From Solirubrobacterales bacterium (GTDB lineage Bacteria; Actinomycetota; Thermoleophilia; Solirubrobacterales; Solirubrobacteraceae): 6,494 nucleotides of DNA. The stretch spans positions 1 to 6,494 of the forward strand of contig JAOPZQ010000626.1 in assembly GCA_025964075.1 (NCBI GenBank), given 5' to 3'. The notes beneath the pieces were generated by a model, which saw only the letters and a list, made by a program, of their open reading frames with translations, made no database searches and had not been told where the DNA came from. The stretch's first letter is position 1. The number at the start of each line of letters is the position of its first letter. Both the position numbers and the translations under genes were made by a program. This document shows, in pieces, positions 1 through 6,394 of this stretch.

Positions 1-3000
1 CGCGCGGGTTCGTCACCGACGCGACGAGGACGCCGGAGACGACCTGCGCGATCGCGCCCGCGGGTACGTTCCCCTGGGTCCCGCCGCCGGAGCGGTAGCG
101 CCGCATGCGCACGTTGTCGCGGGCGACGACGGGGATCCGGCCGTGGACGCCGTCGCCGAACTGCACGCGTCCGCGCGTCCGCTCGGTCACGTAGTGGCGG
201 TCCGCCGGTCCCGAGAAGCCGAGGTTCGGCCGGCGCTGCCACGGGACCCAGACCGCCGTCTCGTGGCCGGTCCGCGGATCGCGCTCGACGCCGAGGTCGG
301 CCTCCGCGATCCCGGCCGCCGCGAGCTCGGAGACGAGGAGCGGGTACTCGACGCGGGCGCGCTCGCCCTCGAGCTCGCGCACCTCGACCTCCTCGCCGAC
401 GAGGACCGGCGTGCGGGTGACGAAGAACGCCTGGGAGGGCTCGCCGGTGCTCGAGCCGAGGATCTCGGCGACGACCGTCTCGACCTGCGTGGCCCAGACG
501 GCGTTCGGGTCCACGCCGCGGACGATCGCACGCCGCGGTTCGCCGTCGCTGCGCAGCCGCGCGCGCAGCCAGCTCCGCGGCGTGCCGAACCGAGCGAGGC
601 CTGCCTCGGGGACGGTCGTCGCCGCGGGTCGGGACCACTCGCCGCCGGGCCACGGCACGTGCACGATCCCCGGCACCGCGAGCGCGCCCGTCTCGTCCTC
701 CACCGCGATTTCGCGCCACGCAGTGCCGTCGTGCGCGTCCCACGTCAGCGCCGGGCCCGCGTCCTCGCCGAGCACCTCCTCGACGTCGAGGAGGACGCCG
801 AGCTCGTCGGCGGGCAGCCGGCCGTCGAAGCCGAGGTAGAGCGCCGGCGTCGCGTCCTCCACTGGGCGGAACGGGGTGAACGTGCCGCCGCGCCGGGCCG
901 CCTCCTCGGTGTGCTCCTCCCACGCGAAGTCGTTGCGCGTGACCACGTGCTGCGGGGCCGCCGGCCTCGACTCCCACAGGTAGCCGATCGCCAGCCGATC
1001 GAGCTGCGGCGGGCGCGGCTCGATGATCGGCAGGTAGCGGACCTGGTGGTCCTCGTCCTTCCAGGAGACGAGCGTGAGCTTCCCGAACACGCCGCTGACG
1101 AGCCGCCCACGGAGCCACCGCTGCTCGACGCCGCCGACCGTGGACGGCTCCCAGTCGCGCGGGACGTCGAACGCGACGCGACCGGACGCGCGGAGGTTCA
1201 TGCCGTCGTCGCCCGGGTCCTTGGGCACCGCCTCGCGCCACTCGTCGCCGTTCCAGTACTCCCACGCGAGCACCGCCGGATCGAGCTCGGGCTCCTCCTT
1301 GCCCGCGGCGAGCGCGGCCTGGAGCGGGCTCAGCTTCGTCAGCTCGATGAGCGCCTGATCGCCCGCCTTGGCCGCCTCGATCCCGCGCGTCTTCGCGGTC
1401 TGGCGCCCGGTCGTCAGGCTCGTGAAGTCCGGGAGGTTGTCCTGCTTCCAGGCGAGGTCGACCGTCCACGGCGCGTTGACGATGTTGACGATGTCATCCG
1501 CGTGGCCCGGGATCGCCACGATGTTCGCGCCGGCGATGTCGGACTGCAGCGTGGCGATCGGCGTCGTGAGGCTCGTGACGCCGAGATCCTTCAGCGCGCT
1601 TGCCGCGCTGGCGACGGCCTTCGCTCCCTCCTGCGACTTCGTGAACAGGTCGAAGCCGCCGGCCAGGAGCATGGCGGGGGCGCCGCCGATCATCCCCGCG
1701 GCGATGATCGCGGCCGTTTCGCCCCAACGTGCGATGTCGTTCGCCGCGCGTCGCGTGGCCTCCGCCGCGTCGTTCGCGGCGCTCTGGATCCGCGCCTTCG
1801 AGGCCGGCACGTCGACGACCGTCGTCGGGAGCGTCGCGAGCGTGATCGAGATCGCCGCGAGCGAGTCGGCGAGCTCCTTCGCGGCGGTGGCGACGGCGCC
1901 CAGCCCGCTCATGTCCACCAGCGCGCCGGTGGCCGTCGCGAGCGCCGACTTCTTGCCGGTGGCGGTCGTCGCGCCGCCGTCGTTCGCGGGGGCCATGCCG
2001 ATGATCGCCTCGGCGATCTTCTGCACCGCGAGCGACTGCTGCTTGGCGGAGGCGATGACGTGGGCGACCGCGGACGTCACGTCCTTCGCGTACTGCGCGG
2101 CGAGCGCGTCGATCTTCTCCTGCTCGGTCTCGGGACGATCGAAGCAGATCTCGACATGGGCTCCCGGGCGCGCGAACGCCTCGCCGCACGCGAGGTAGAA
2201 CGCGGTGTCGGCGCTCGGCGCCTTCCCCATCGGGAAGAACGTCTTCGTCGGATCAAGCTGCTCCGCGCCCGCGAACGCGGAGTCGGGAAGCAGGCCCCCG
2301 GTGCACGTCTGCTCGTCGAGCCGGCGGTCGATCACCGTGCGCAGCGAGATGCGGTCGATCTCGGCCAGGCGGCGCGTCGGGTCGGGCGGGAGCGGCCGCG
2401 TCGTGCGGGCTCGCAGCCAGTGGGAGGACCACCCGCCGACGACGCGCGGCTTGCTCGCCCCGCAGTCGGTCGCGAGCCGCGTGCGGCCGCTGCGCGTCAG
2501 GCCGCGCGTCGTGTCCAGGGACCAGCCGCTCTCGTCCTCCTCGCGCACTTCCTTGAACGCTCGCCAGCCCTCGCCGTCCCACCAGGACCAGTCGAGCGCG
2601 AGCGCCTCCGAGCCGCCGGGCGCGAGCTCGACGTCGACGCCCACGCTCGCGCTGCCGGCGAGCGCGAGGTGGAGGTCGTGGGCGACGTAGAGCTCATGGG
2701 CGACCGGCTCGAGCCCGTCCCACAGCCGGAACGGACGGCCGCCGAGGGCGTCGGCGCCGTGGTCGCCGTAGGCGTCGCGGCCGGGCCACAGCGTCACGAC
2801 CTCGGCGAGGCGCGCCGCCGCGAGGCCGACCGGCCGCTCGGTCTCGAACACGAGCTGGCGCGCGGGATCGGGCCCCTTCGCGGCCACGCGCGTCCCCGCG
2901 GGTGCGTGGCCGTCGCCGCCGCCCGGGATCGTCGTGAAGACCACCGGGGCCCGGGCCGCCTGGGCGGGGAGCACGTCGAGGCCGAGCTGGTCGAGGAACG

Positions 3001-3187
3001 CGAGCTCGTTCTTGTCCGGCGCCTCGGCGACGCGCTCGGCGAGGGCACGCAGGTACTCGGCCCAGATCCGCAGCAGCGCGTCGCCCGGGCCGCCGGTCTC
3101 CGGGTGCCACGCCGGCACGAAGCCCGGAAGCCGCGCGCGAAGCGCCGCCAGGAGCTGCTCGGTGCTCGGCCGCTCGAGGACGCTCAT
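1..3187 (-). CDS. Giant baseplate J/gp6-like wedge protein (Afp11-like), C-terminus outside window
   Basis: I translated this frame by hand from ATG 3187 to the left edge and found no stop: 1062 residues are visible and the end is missing. It should be the wedge protein whose dimers form the baseplate ring and couple target contact to sheath contraction. The N-terminal part has AEYLRALAERVAEAPDKNEL at about 41-60 and FLDQLGLDVLPAQAAR at 62-77. LDPTKTFFPMGK lies at 311-322. Late marks of the family are EILGSSTGEPSQAFF at 908-922, SGPADRHYVTERTRGRVQFG at 992-1011, DGVHG at 1012-1016, then YRSGGGTQGNVPAG close to the edge. Between them are three copies of a beta-rich module, the second split by a large Ala-rich insert (listed separately). 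All four visible cysteines (242, 295, 334, 348) fall in one 107-residue zone. The start overlaps the gp25 stop by 4 bases, and only a distant GGAAGG precedes it, so coupling to gp25 translation is likely. Confidence 0.95.
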   Translation of the reverse strand, partial: MSVLERPSTEQLLAALRARLPGFVPAWHPETGGPGDALLRIWAEYLRALAERVAEAPDKNELAFLDQLGLDVLPAQAARAPVVFTTIPGGGDGHAPAGTRVAAKGPDPARQLVFETERPVGLAAARLAEVVTLWPGRDAYGDHGADALGGRPFRLWDGLEPVAHELYVAHDLHLALAGSASVGVDVELAPGGSEALALDWSWWDGEGWRAFKEVREEDESGWSLDTTRGLTRSGRTRLATDCGASKPRVVGGWSSHWLRARTTRPLPPDPTRRLAEIDRISLRTVIDRRLDEQTCTGGLLPDSAFAGAEQLDPTKTFFPMGKAPSADTAFYLACGEAFARPGAHVEICFDRPETEQEKIDALAAQYAKDVTSAVAHVIASAKQQSLAVQKIAEAIIGMAPANDGGATTATGKKSALATATGALVDMSGLGAVATAAKELADSLAAISITLATLPTTVVDVPASKARIQSAANDAAEATRRAANDIARWGETAAIIAAGMIGGAPAMLLAGGFDLFTKSQEGAKAVASAASALKDLGVTSLTTPIATLQSDIAGANIVAIPGHADDIVNIVNAPWTVDLAWKQDNLPDFTSLTTGRQTAKTRGIEAAKAGDQALIELTKLSPLQAALAAGKEEPELDPAVLAWEYWNGDEWREAVPKDPGDDGMNLRASGRVAFDVPRDWEPSTVGGVEQRWLRGRLVSGVFGKLTLVSWKDEDHQVRYLPIIEPRPPQLDRLAIGYLWESRPAAPQHVVTRNDFAWEEHTEEAARRGGTFTPFRPVEDATPALYLGFDGRLPADELGVLLDVEEVLGEDAGPALTWDAHDGTAWREIAVEDETGALAVPGIVHVPWPGGEWSRPAATTVPEAGLARFGTPRSWLRARLRSDGEPRRAIVRGVDPNAVWATQVETVVAEILGSSTGEPSQAFFVTRTPVLVGEEVEVRELEGERARVEYPLLVSELAAAGIAEADLGVERDPRTGHETAVWVPWQRRPNLGFSGPADRHYVTERTRGRVQFGDGVHGRIPVVARDNVRMRRYRSGGGTQGNVPAGAIAQVVSGVLVASVTNPR
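557..847 (-). repeat. Module copy 3 within the J-like protein
   Basis: Residues about 781-877. It opens with PALYLGFDGRLP, contains LTWDAHDGTAWREI at 814-827 and ends with SWLRAR at 872-877. Trp816 to Trp873 is 57 residues, the same as copy 1. A PQLDRLAIGYLWES strand, then a TRNDF phrase and FTPFRP precede it, which is usual for bacterial baseplate J proteins of this size class. Confidence 0.7.
1103..1291 (-). repeat. Module copy 2 within the J-like protein, second half
   Basis: Residues about 633-695. LAWEYWNGDEWREA at about 640-653 is followed by a strand with ASGRVAFDVPRDWEP and by QRWLRGR at 689-695. Trp642 to Trp691 is 49 residues. The expected opening strand of this copy is not next to it. 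It lies near residue 329 (AFYLACGEAF, at about 2132-2203 on the minus strand), about 280 residues further from this block than in copies 1 and 3. Confidence 0.7.
1292..2131 (-). other. Ala-rich helical insert splitting module 2 of the J-like protein
   Basis: Residues about 353-632 interrupt the second module. In copies 1 and 3 the opening Leu-Tyr strand and the central Trp are 34 and 33 residues apart (L166 to W200; L783 to W816); in copy 2 they are 312 apart (F330 to W642). The inserted block is rich in Ala, with few Pro or Gly over long spans and heptad-like stretches such as AANDAAEATRRAANDIARW, so it is probably mostly helical. It includes an uncharged run of 22 residues at 491-512 and a 17-residue uncharged run at 442-458. 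I do not recognise a known domain. The frame and codon bias do not change at its borders, so this is not a frameshift. Borders are estimates, good to about 10 residues. Confidence 0.65.
2405..2695 (-). repeat. Module copy 1 within the J-like protein
   Basis: Residues about 165-261. It begins with ELYVAHD, passes LDWSWWDGEGWRAF at about 198-211 and closes with WSSHWLRAR at 253-261. Copies 2 and 3 share the pattern: an Leu/Phe-Tyr opening strand, Trp-x(3)-[Asp/Asn]-Gly-x-x-Trp-Arg in the middle, and Trp-Leu-Arg-[Ala/Gly]-Arg at the end. The Trp200 to Trp257 distance is 57 residues. Likely a beta-sandwich module; the repeat is visible at the protein level only. Confidence 0.7.
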
Positions 3188-3597
3188 GCCGCCGGTTGCC
3201 CTTCCAGCAGGTAGAACGGATAGACGAGGTTGTAGAACGTGTTCGTCGCCCGGACGCGGTAGTCGAGGTCGACGAGCACCGTGGAGCTCGCCCCGGCGTC
3301 GGGCTCGACGCGCACGTCGATCACGTCGATGCGCGGCTCCCATCGCACCAGCGCCTCGCGAACCCGGTGCTGGATCAGCGCCCGGGTCGTCGCCGTCAGC
3401 GGCTCGAAGACGAGCGCGCGCAGGCCCGCCCCGAAGTCCGGGCGCATCACGCGCTCGCCGAGGTCGGTGCCGAGCACGATGCGCACCGCCTCGTGCACGT
3501 CCTGCTCGTACTCGGCCTCGGCGATCTCGCCGTCCGCGGCGGCGCCGACGGGGAACGCCCACCCGCGACCGAGGAACGCGCGATCGACCGCGTCCAC
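3184..3597 (-). CDS. GPW/gp25 family baseplate wedge protein (Afp9-like)
   Basis: This 137-residue protein starts with GTG. It is a typical gp25-type wedge component: GRGWAFPV at 11-18, the helix VHEAVRIVLGTDLGERVMRP at 34-53 followed by DFGAGL, the RWEPRIDVIDV segment at 85-95 containing the conserved Glu-Pro-Arg, and a C-terminal YRVRATNTFYNLVYPFYL at 113-130. In contractile tails and T6SS (TssE) this protein joins the J/gp6-like wedge to the first sheath ring and nucleates sheath assembly. The GERVMRPDFG phrase and NLVYPFYL ending are closest to the eCIS/phage form, not TssE. It sits between the tip and the large wedge gene, one base after the PAAR stop, and overlaps the next gene by 4 bases (ATGA). 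Length is normal and nothing appears damaged. Confidence 0.96.
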   Translation of the reverse strand: MDAVDRAFLGRGWAFPVGAAADGEIAEAEYEQDVHEAVRIVLGTDLGERVMRPDFGAGLRALVFEPLTATTRALIQHRVREALVRWEPRIDVIDVRVEPDAGASSTVLVDLDYRVRATNTFYNLVYPFYLLEGQPAA

Positions 3598-3598
3598 G

Positions 3599-3880
3599 TC
3601 AGCCTCCGACGATCACGGTCGGGGCTCCCATGACGATCGGCGCGCCGCAGGCGGACACGTCGCCCATCCGCAGCGCGGGGCGTCCGCCGATGAGCACGGT
3701 CGTGCTGCCCATCGGGAACGGCGCCGGCGGGTGCGGGCCGGCCAGGGGTGGCATCCCGCACGTATGCATGTCGCCGACCACCGCCGCCGGCTGGCCGCCG
3801 ACGAGCACGGTCGCGACGCCGGGACCGGCGACGACGCCCGGGTGTCCGGTCGGATCGCCCACACGCGCGGCGGGCGGCAT
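3599..3880 (-). CDS. PAAR-domain spike-tip protein
   Basis: This 93-residue protein opens with the family signature MPPAARVGDPTGHPG. It has two similar halves: TVLVGGQPAAVVGDMHTCG at about 24-42 and TVLIGGRPALRMGDVSACG at about 61-79, with a third short echo TVIVGG at the C-terminus. PAAR proteins fold into a small cone that sits on the needle of VgrG/gpV spikes, often with a zinc held near the tip by His and Cys. Candidate ligands here are His13, His39, His50 and Cys78, with Cys41 as an alternative; the assignment is by inspection only. No effector domain is fused to either end, so this is a plain tip. Its start (ATG 3880-3878) overlaps the spike TGA by one base, with GAGG eight bases upstream. 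Longer in-frame starts upstream would lie inside the spike gene and add Arg/Gly-rich sequence with no family resemblance. Confidence 0.93.
   Translation of the reverse strand: MPPAARVGDPTGHPGVVAGPGVATVLVGGQPAAVVGDMHTCGMPPLAGPHPPAPFPMGSTTVLIGGRPALRMGDVSACGAPIVMGAPTVIVGG
3603..3607 (-). promoter_or_regulatory. Ribosome binding site fixing the GTG start of the gp25 gene
   Basis: GGAGG on the minus strand lies inside the end of the PAAR gene and is 5 bases before the GTG at 3597-3595. It is the clearest Shine-Dalgarno sequence in the window and supports GTG initiation one base after the PAAR stop. Confidence 0.8.
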
Positions 3881-4530
3881 CAGTTGATCCTCACCACGCC
3901 GCCCTGCAGGCTCGCGGTGCCGCCGCCCTGCAACGAGAGGCTGCCGCCGGCCTTCACGGAGATGTCGGTCGCCTCGATGGACACCGACGTCGACTTGATC
4001 TTGACGTCGGTGCTCGACTCGAGCGCGATGCTCCCGCTCGTCTTCAGCGTCGCCTTCGAGGAGCCGGCCGTGAGCTCGATCTGCTCCGGCGCGAGCGCGA
4101 CCTTCTGACCGGACGAGGTCGTGATCGTGACGGTCTGCTTGGCGTCGTCGAGCTCGATCACGTGGCCCGCCCGCGTGTGCAGGATCGTCTTCGTGATCGC
4201 ATCGTTCGGGGCCGTCGCCGGCGGACGGTCGGTCCCGTTCCACAGCGAGCCGACGACATAGGGCGAGCGGACGTCGCCGCCGTCGAACCCGACGAGCACC
4301 TCGTCGTCGACCTGGGGCATGATCCAGAAGCCGCGCTGCGAGCCGGCGGCGGGCACCGAGACCCGCGCCCACGGCTCGAACCCGGGCAGCCACGGCAGCT
4401 GCAGCTGCACGCGGCCCTCGCTCATCGGGTCGACGTTGTCGACCACGAGCGCGAGCGCGAGGCCGTGGACGCGCTCCTCCGGCCCGTCGGAGAACAGGCG
4501 CGCGGCGAGCTCGGCGAGGCCGTCCGCCAT
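3880..4530 (-). CDS. gpV/VgrG-like central spike protein (OB fold plus beta needle)
   Basis: This 216-residue protein starts at ATG 4530 in a TGATG overlap with the hub gene. GGGAG lies 4 bases upstream, which rules out longer in-frame starts that would run through the hub gene. Residues about 22-103 are the gp5-type OB fold: VVDNVDPMSEGRVQLQLPWL at 29-48, RGFWIMPQVDDEVLVGFDGG at 66-85 and PYVVGSLWNG at 90-99. Residues about 113-216 are alternating short strands (HVIELDD, QTVTITT, KATLKTSGSIALES, KIKSTSVSIEA, then Gly/Ser/Gln-rich SLSLQGGGTASLQGG). This is the pattern of the trimeric beta-helix needle that extends below the hub and pierces the target membrane. There is no lysozyme domain and no effector extension after the needle. 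The PAAR gene follows with another one-base overlap, consistent with PAAR capping this needle. Confidence 0.95.
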   Translation of the reverse strand: MADGLAELAARLFSDGPEERVHGLALALVVDNVDPMSEGRVQLQLPWLPGFEPWARVSVPAAGSQRGFWIMPQVDDEVLVGFDGGDVRSPYVVGSLWNGTDRPPATAPNDAITKTILHTRAGHVIELDDAKQTVTITTSSGQKVALAPEQIELTAGSSKATLKTSGSIALESSTDVKIKSTSVSIEATDISVKAGGSLSLQGGGTASLQGGVVRIN

Positions 4531-5726
4531 CAGGCTCCCAGCCGGATCGGGACGGCGCCCTGGTCGGCGAGCGGGATGGAGCCGAACCAGATCTCCTTGC
4601 GCACCTGGAAGCTCGTGCGGTAGCCGCCCTCGTCGATCGTGTGGGTCGCCGCGGTGACGCGGTAGAGCCCGCTGAACTGGACGCCGAGCCCCTCGAGCTT
4701 GACCACGGCGCCCGGGCGCAGGCGGGCGTCGCCGACGCACGCTCCCGAGCCGGTCAGGCGGTTGTTGAGCTTCGGGAGCAGCCGGCCGACGATCTCGCGC
4801 GGCGCCGTCAACGGGTTGAGCGGCCGCTCGATCACGACATCGCCCGCGTCCGAGGTGGCGGGCATCGCCGCCGGGGCGACGTCGAGCGTCAGCTGCATCC
4901 GGTCCCAGTCGAAGCCCAACGTGACCGCGAACCCCTGCTTGATCCGCGCGATCCACACGTAGGCGGTGATCGACACGATCTGCCCGACCTTGGTGAGCCG
5001 CGGGGCGAACTCGAGCAGCGACCGCCCCCACGCCAGCTCGACGTCCGGCGCGAGGTGGGAGAGCGGCGAGAAGAACCGCAGCTTGTGCCCGCCGAGCGGG
5101 TCGCTGTGGTCGATCAGCATGTCCCACCCGTTCTCGGTGCAGATGCGACCGAGGAAGTCGAAGTCGCTCTCGCGCTTCTGCGTCCGGACCGCTTGCTGCT
5201 TCACGGTCGGCGCGCCCTCGAGCGACGCGATCGCCTCGGCGCCCCCGAGGATCAGCGAGAGCGCCGCGCCGACGGGGTCGAACTCCGGCGCCAGGAGGTT
5301 CTCGCCGGCCACGAGCGCCGCGACGCCCATGTCCGGGATCGGCACGATCGTCGCGCCGGCCGGGATCCCGAAGGTCCGCTTCTTCGTCCCCTTCTGCATC
5401 CGCGCGCGCCGGTCCTGCGCGGAGACGGTGAGCGTCGGCACCCCGCCGCTCGGGAACGCCGCCGCCTGCCCGACGATCTCGCCGACGAAGAGCTGCTCGA
5501 GCGGATCGGGCGCGTAGCCGAGCGCGAGGGCGAGCTCGCCGTCGAGCGCGAGCAGGGGATGGTCGAGCCAGCGCAACCGCTCGTTGACGAGGGCGAGCTC
5601 GACCCGGTCGGCGGCGCCGAACGACGACTCGAGCCGCACGGAGCTGAGCGACGCGCGCAGCTCGGCCGGCGCCGGGCCGCCGCCCAGGCGCAGCGACAGC
5701 TCCGGGGCGTAGCGCGGGTTGCTCAC
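4530..5726 (-). CDS. gpD-like baseplate hub protein (phage late control D family, gp27-like)
   Basis: This 398-residue protein starts at GTG 5726. It is the hub that forms the trimeric platform under the tube and carries the needle, equivalent to T4 gp27 or the N-terminal half of VgrG/Afp8. Visible family marks are an N-terminal beta domain (DRVELALVNERLRWLD at about 40-55, then LEQLFVGEIVG at 76-86), TLTVSAQDRRARM at 98-110, the typical ESDFDFLGRICTENGW at 186-201, WGRSLLEFAPRLT at 233-245, and a C-terminal domain with RPGAVVKLEGLGVQFSGLYR at 337-356 and the THTIDEGGYRT segment at 361-371. The stretch from about 116 to 180 is unusual: instead of the short helical linker I expect, it is long, hydrophobic and Ala/Leu/Gly-rich. 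The hub is encoded separately from the OB-fold spike, unlike fused VgrG/Afp8. Its TGA overlaps the next ATG by one base, so coupled translation with the spike is likely. No catalytic role is expected. Confidence 0.93.
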   Translation of the reverse strand: MSNPRYAPELSLRLGGGPAPAELRASLSSVRLESSFGAADRVELALVNERLRWLDHPLLALDGELALALGYAPDPLEQLFVGEIVGQAAAFPSGGVPTLTVSAQDRRARMQKGTKKRTFGIPAGATIVPIPDMGVAALVAGENLLAPEFDPVGAALSLILGGAEAIASLEGAPTVKQQAVRTQKRESDFDFLGRICTENGWDMLIDHSDPLGGHKLRFFSPLSHLAPDVELAWGRSLLEFAPRLTKVGQIVSITAYVWIARIKQGFAVTLGFDWDRMQLTLDVAPAAMPATSDAGDVVIERPLNPLTAPREIVGRLLPKLNNRLTGSGACVGDARLRPGAVVKLEGLGVQFSGLYRVTAATHTIDEGGYRTSFQVRKEIWFGSIPLADQGAVPIRLGA

Positions 5727-6394
5727 GCGAACACCTCGCCGCTCTCGGGGTCGCGGAACGGCAGCGGCGGGATCGCGAGCCGCGTACCCAGGGCGAGCTC
5801 GCGCGGGTCGTCGATCCCGTTGCGGATCGCGATCGGCCGCCACATCGCGGGGTCGCCGTACGCGGCGGCGGCGATTCCGGAGATCGTCTCGCCCTGGCCG
5901 ACGGTGTGGCGCTTCGAGTAGTCCGCCGTCTCCCGCTTGATCTCCTTCGCCTCGAGCTCGACGTTGCGGAACTCGTTGAAAGTCACCTGCAGGCGGGCGC
6001 GCACCGGCACGCCGTCGGGGCGGAACATGATGAAGCGCTGGGTCGCCCGGGCGAGGACGCAGGTGAACGTCAGCGACCCCCAGGTGAAGAGCACGATCGG
6101 AGGCGCGTGCGTGGTCCGGTCGATGTCCATGAGGCCGACGACCTTGGTCGTCTGGACGCGCACGTCGGAGTCGGCGCCGACGCCGACGTGCTGCTCGCGG
6201 GAGTCCACGAGCAGTTCCATCTCGAGCGTCTGCATCCCGCCGTGGGCGAACTGGAGCAGCGGCGCCGAGAGCCCCGGGATCGCCGCCTGCGCCCAGGTGA
6301 CCTCGCGGTTGACCGTGTACTCCTCCGGGTTGAAGAGGACGCCGACGCGCTCGCCGCTGACGGTGTTCGTGAGGGTGGCCTTCTCGAGCGCCAT
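5723..6394 (-). CDS. CIS tube/baseplate adaptor protein with C-terminal LysM domain (Afp7/gp53-like)
   Basis: This 223-residue protein has the two-part layout of the CIS tube-adaptor family. Residues about 3-150 are the CIS_tube N-terminal region: the opening LEKATLTNTVSGERVGVLFN, the phrase FNPEEYTVNR at 21-30, then beta-rich sequence with a VLFTWGSLTF strand at 101-110 and a VTFNEF strand at 137-142. Residues about 162-210 form a LysM domain (HTVGQGETISGIAAAAYGDP, ending in LAIPPLPF). In known particles this protein (Afp7/Pvc7, related to T4 gp53) connects the last tube ring to the hub and wedges. Its LysM fold works as a structural clamp inside the particle and need not bind peptidoglycan. 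The ATG start abuts the upstream TAG. The TGA overlaps the GTG of the hub gene by 3 bases within a 4-base GTGA. Length is normal for the family and no signal peptide is seen. Confidence 0.95.
   Translation of the reverse strand: MALEKATLTNTVSGERVGVLFNPEEYTVNREVTWAQAAIPGLSAPLLQFAHGGMQTLEMELLVDSREQHVGVGADSDVRVQTTKVVGLMDIDRTTHAPPIVLFTWGSLTFTCVLARATQRFIMFRPDGVPVRARLQVTFNEFRNVELEAKEIKRETADYSKRHTVGQGETISGIAAAAYGDPAMWRPIAIRNGIDDPRELALGTRLAIPPLPFRDPESGEVFA
5732..5737 (-). promoter_or_regulatory. Ribosome binding site fixing the GTG start of the hub gene
   Basis: On the minus strand GAGGTG lies 5 bases before the GTG at 5726-5724. It supports that GTG over the ATG further upstream at 5843, which would add 39 Arg/Pro-rich residues that are the LysM gene read in another frame. 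Protein similarity to the gpD family also begins only after this GTG. Confidence 0.75.

Noticed and set aside
1652..1717. The idea that the hydrophobic stretch is a holin or a separate membrane protein gene.
   Set aside because: It is in frame in the middle of the wedge protein, with no start, ribosome site or stop around it that would define a separate gene.
1494..2189. A minus-strand open frame of 231 codons in a different frame from the wedge gene, which could suggest a separate gene or a frameshift in the Ala-rich insert.
   Set aside because: The wedge frame stays open through this whole region with normal codon use, and the alternative product is an Arg/Gly/Asp-rich shadow. I see no sign of a frameshift.
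143..3214. A plus-strand open frame of 1023 codons covering almost the whole left half.
   Set aside because: It is antisense to the J-like wedge gene. Its product is Arg/Ala/Leu/Asp/Glu-rich without recognisable motifs, whereas the minus strand shows clear baseplate J signatures. Long antisense frames are expected in very GC-rich genes.
3880..4230. Effector or enzymatic domain at the C-terminus of the spike.
   Set aside because: Only alternating short beta strands and a Gly/Ser/Gln-rich end are visible, which is a plain needle.
3748..4623. A plus-strand open frame of 291 codons opposite the spike and PAAR genes.
   Set aside because: Its translation is Arg-rich and motif-free, and the other strand has OB-fold and PAAR signatures.
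4531..5127. Longer spike protein starting inside the hub gene.
   Set aside because: The extra 199 residues are the hub gene read out of frame; the OB-fold protein begins at ATG 4530 after GGGAG.
5727..5843. An upstream ATG extending the hub protein by 39 residues.
   Set aside because: The extension is the LysM coding region read out of frame, rich in Arg and Pro. The GTG at 5726 has a good ribosome site and fits the family start.
4641..5921. A plus-strand open frame of 426 codons.
   Set aside because: It lies antisense to the hub gene and the end of the LysM gene, with Arg/Glu/Asp/Leu-rich low-complexity translation and no family resemblance.
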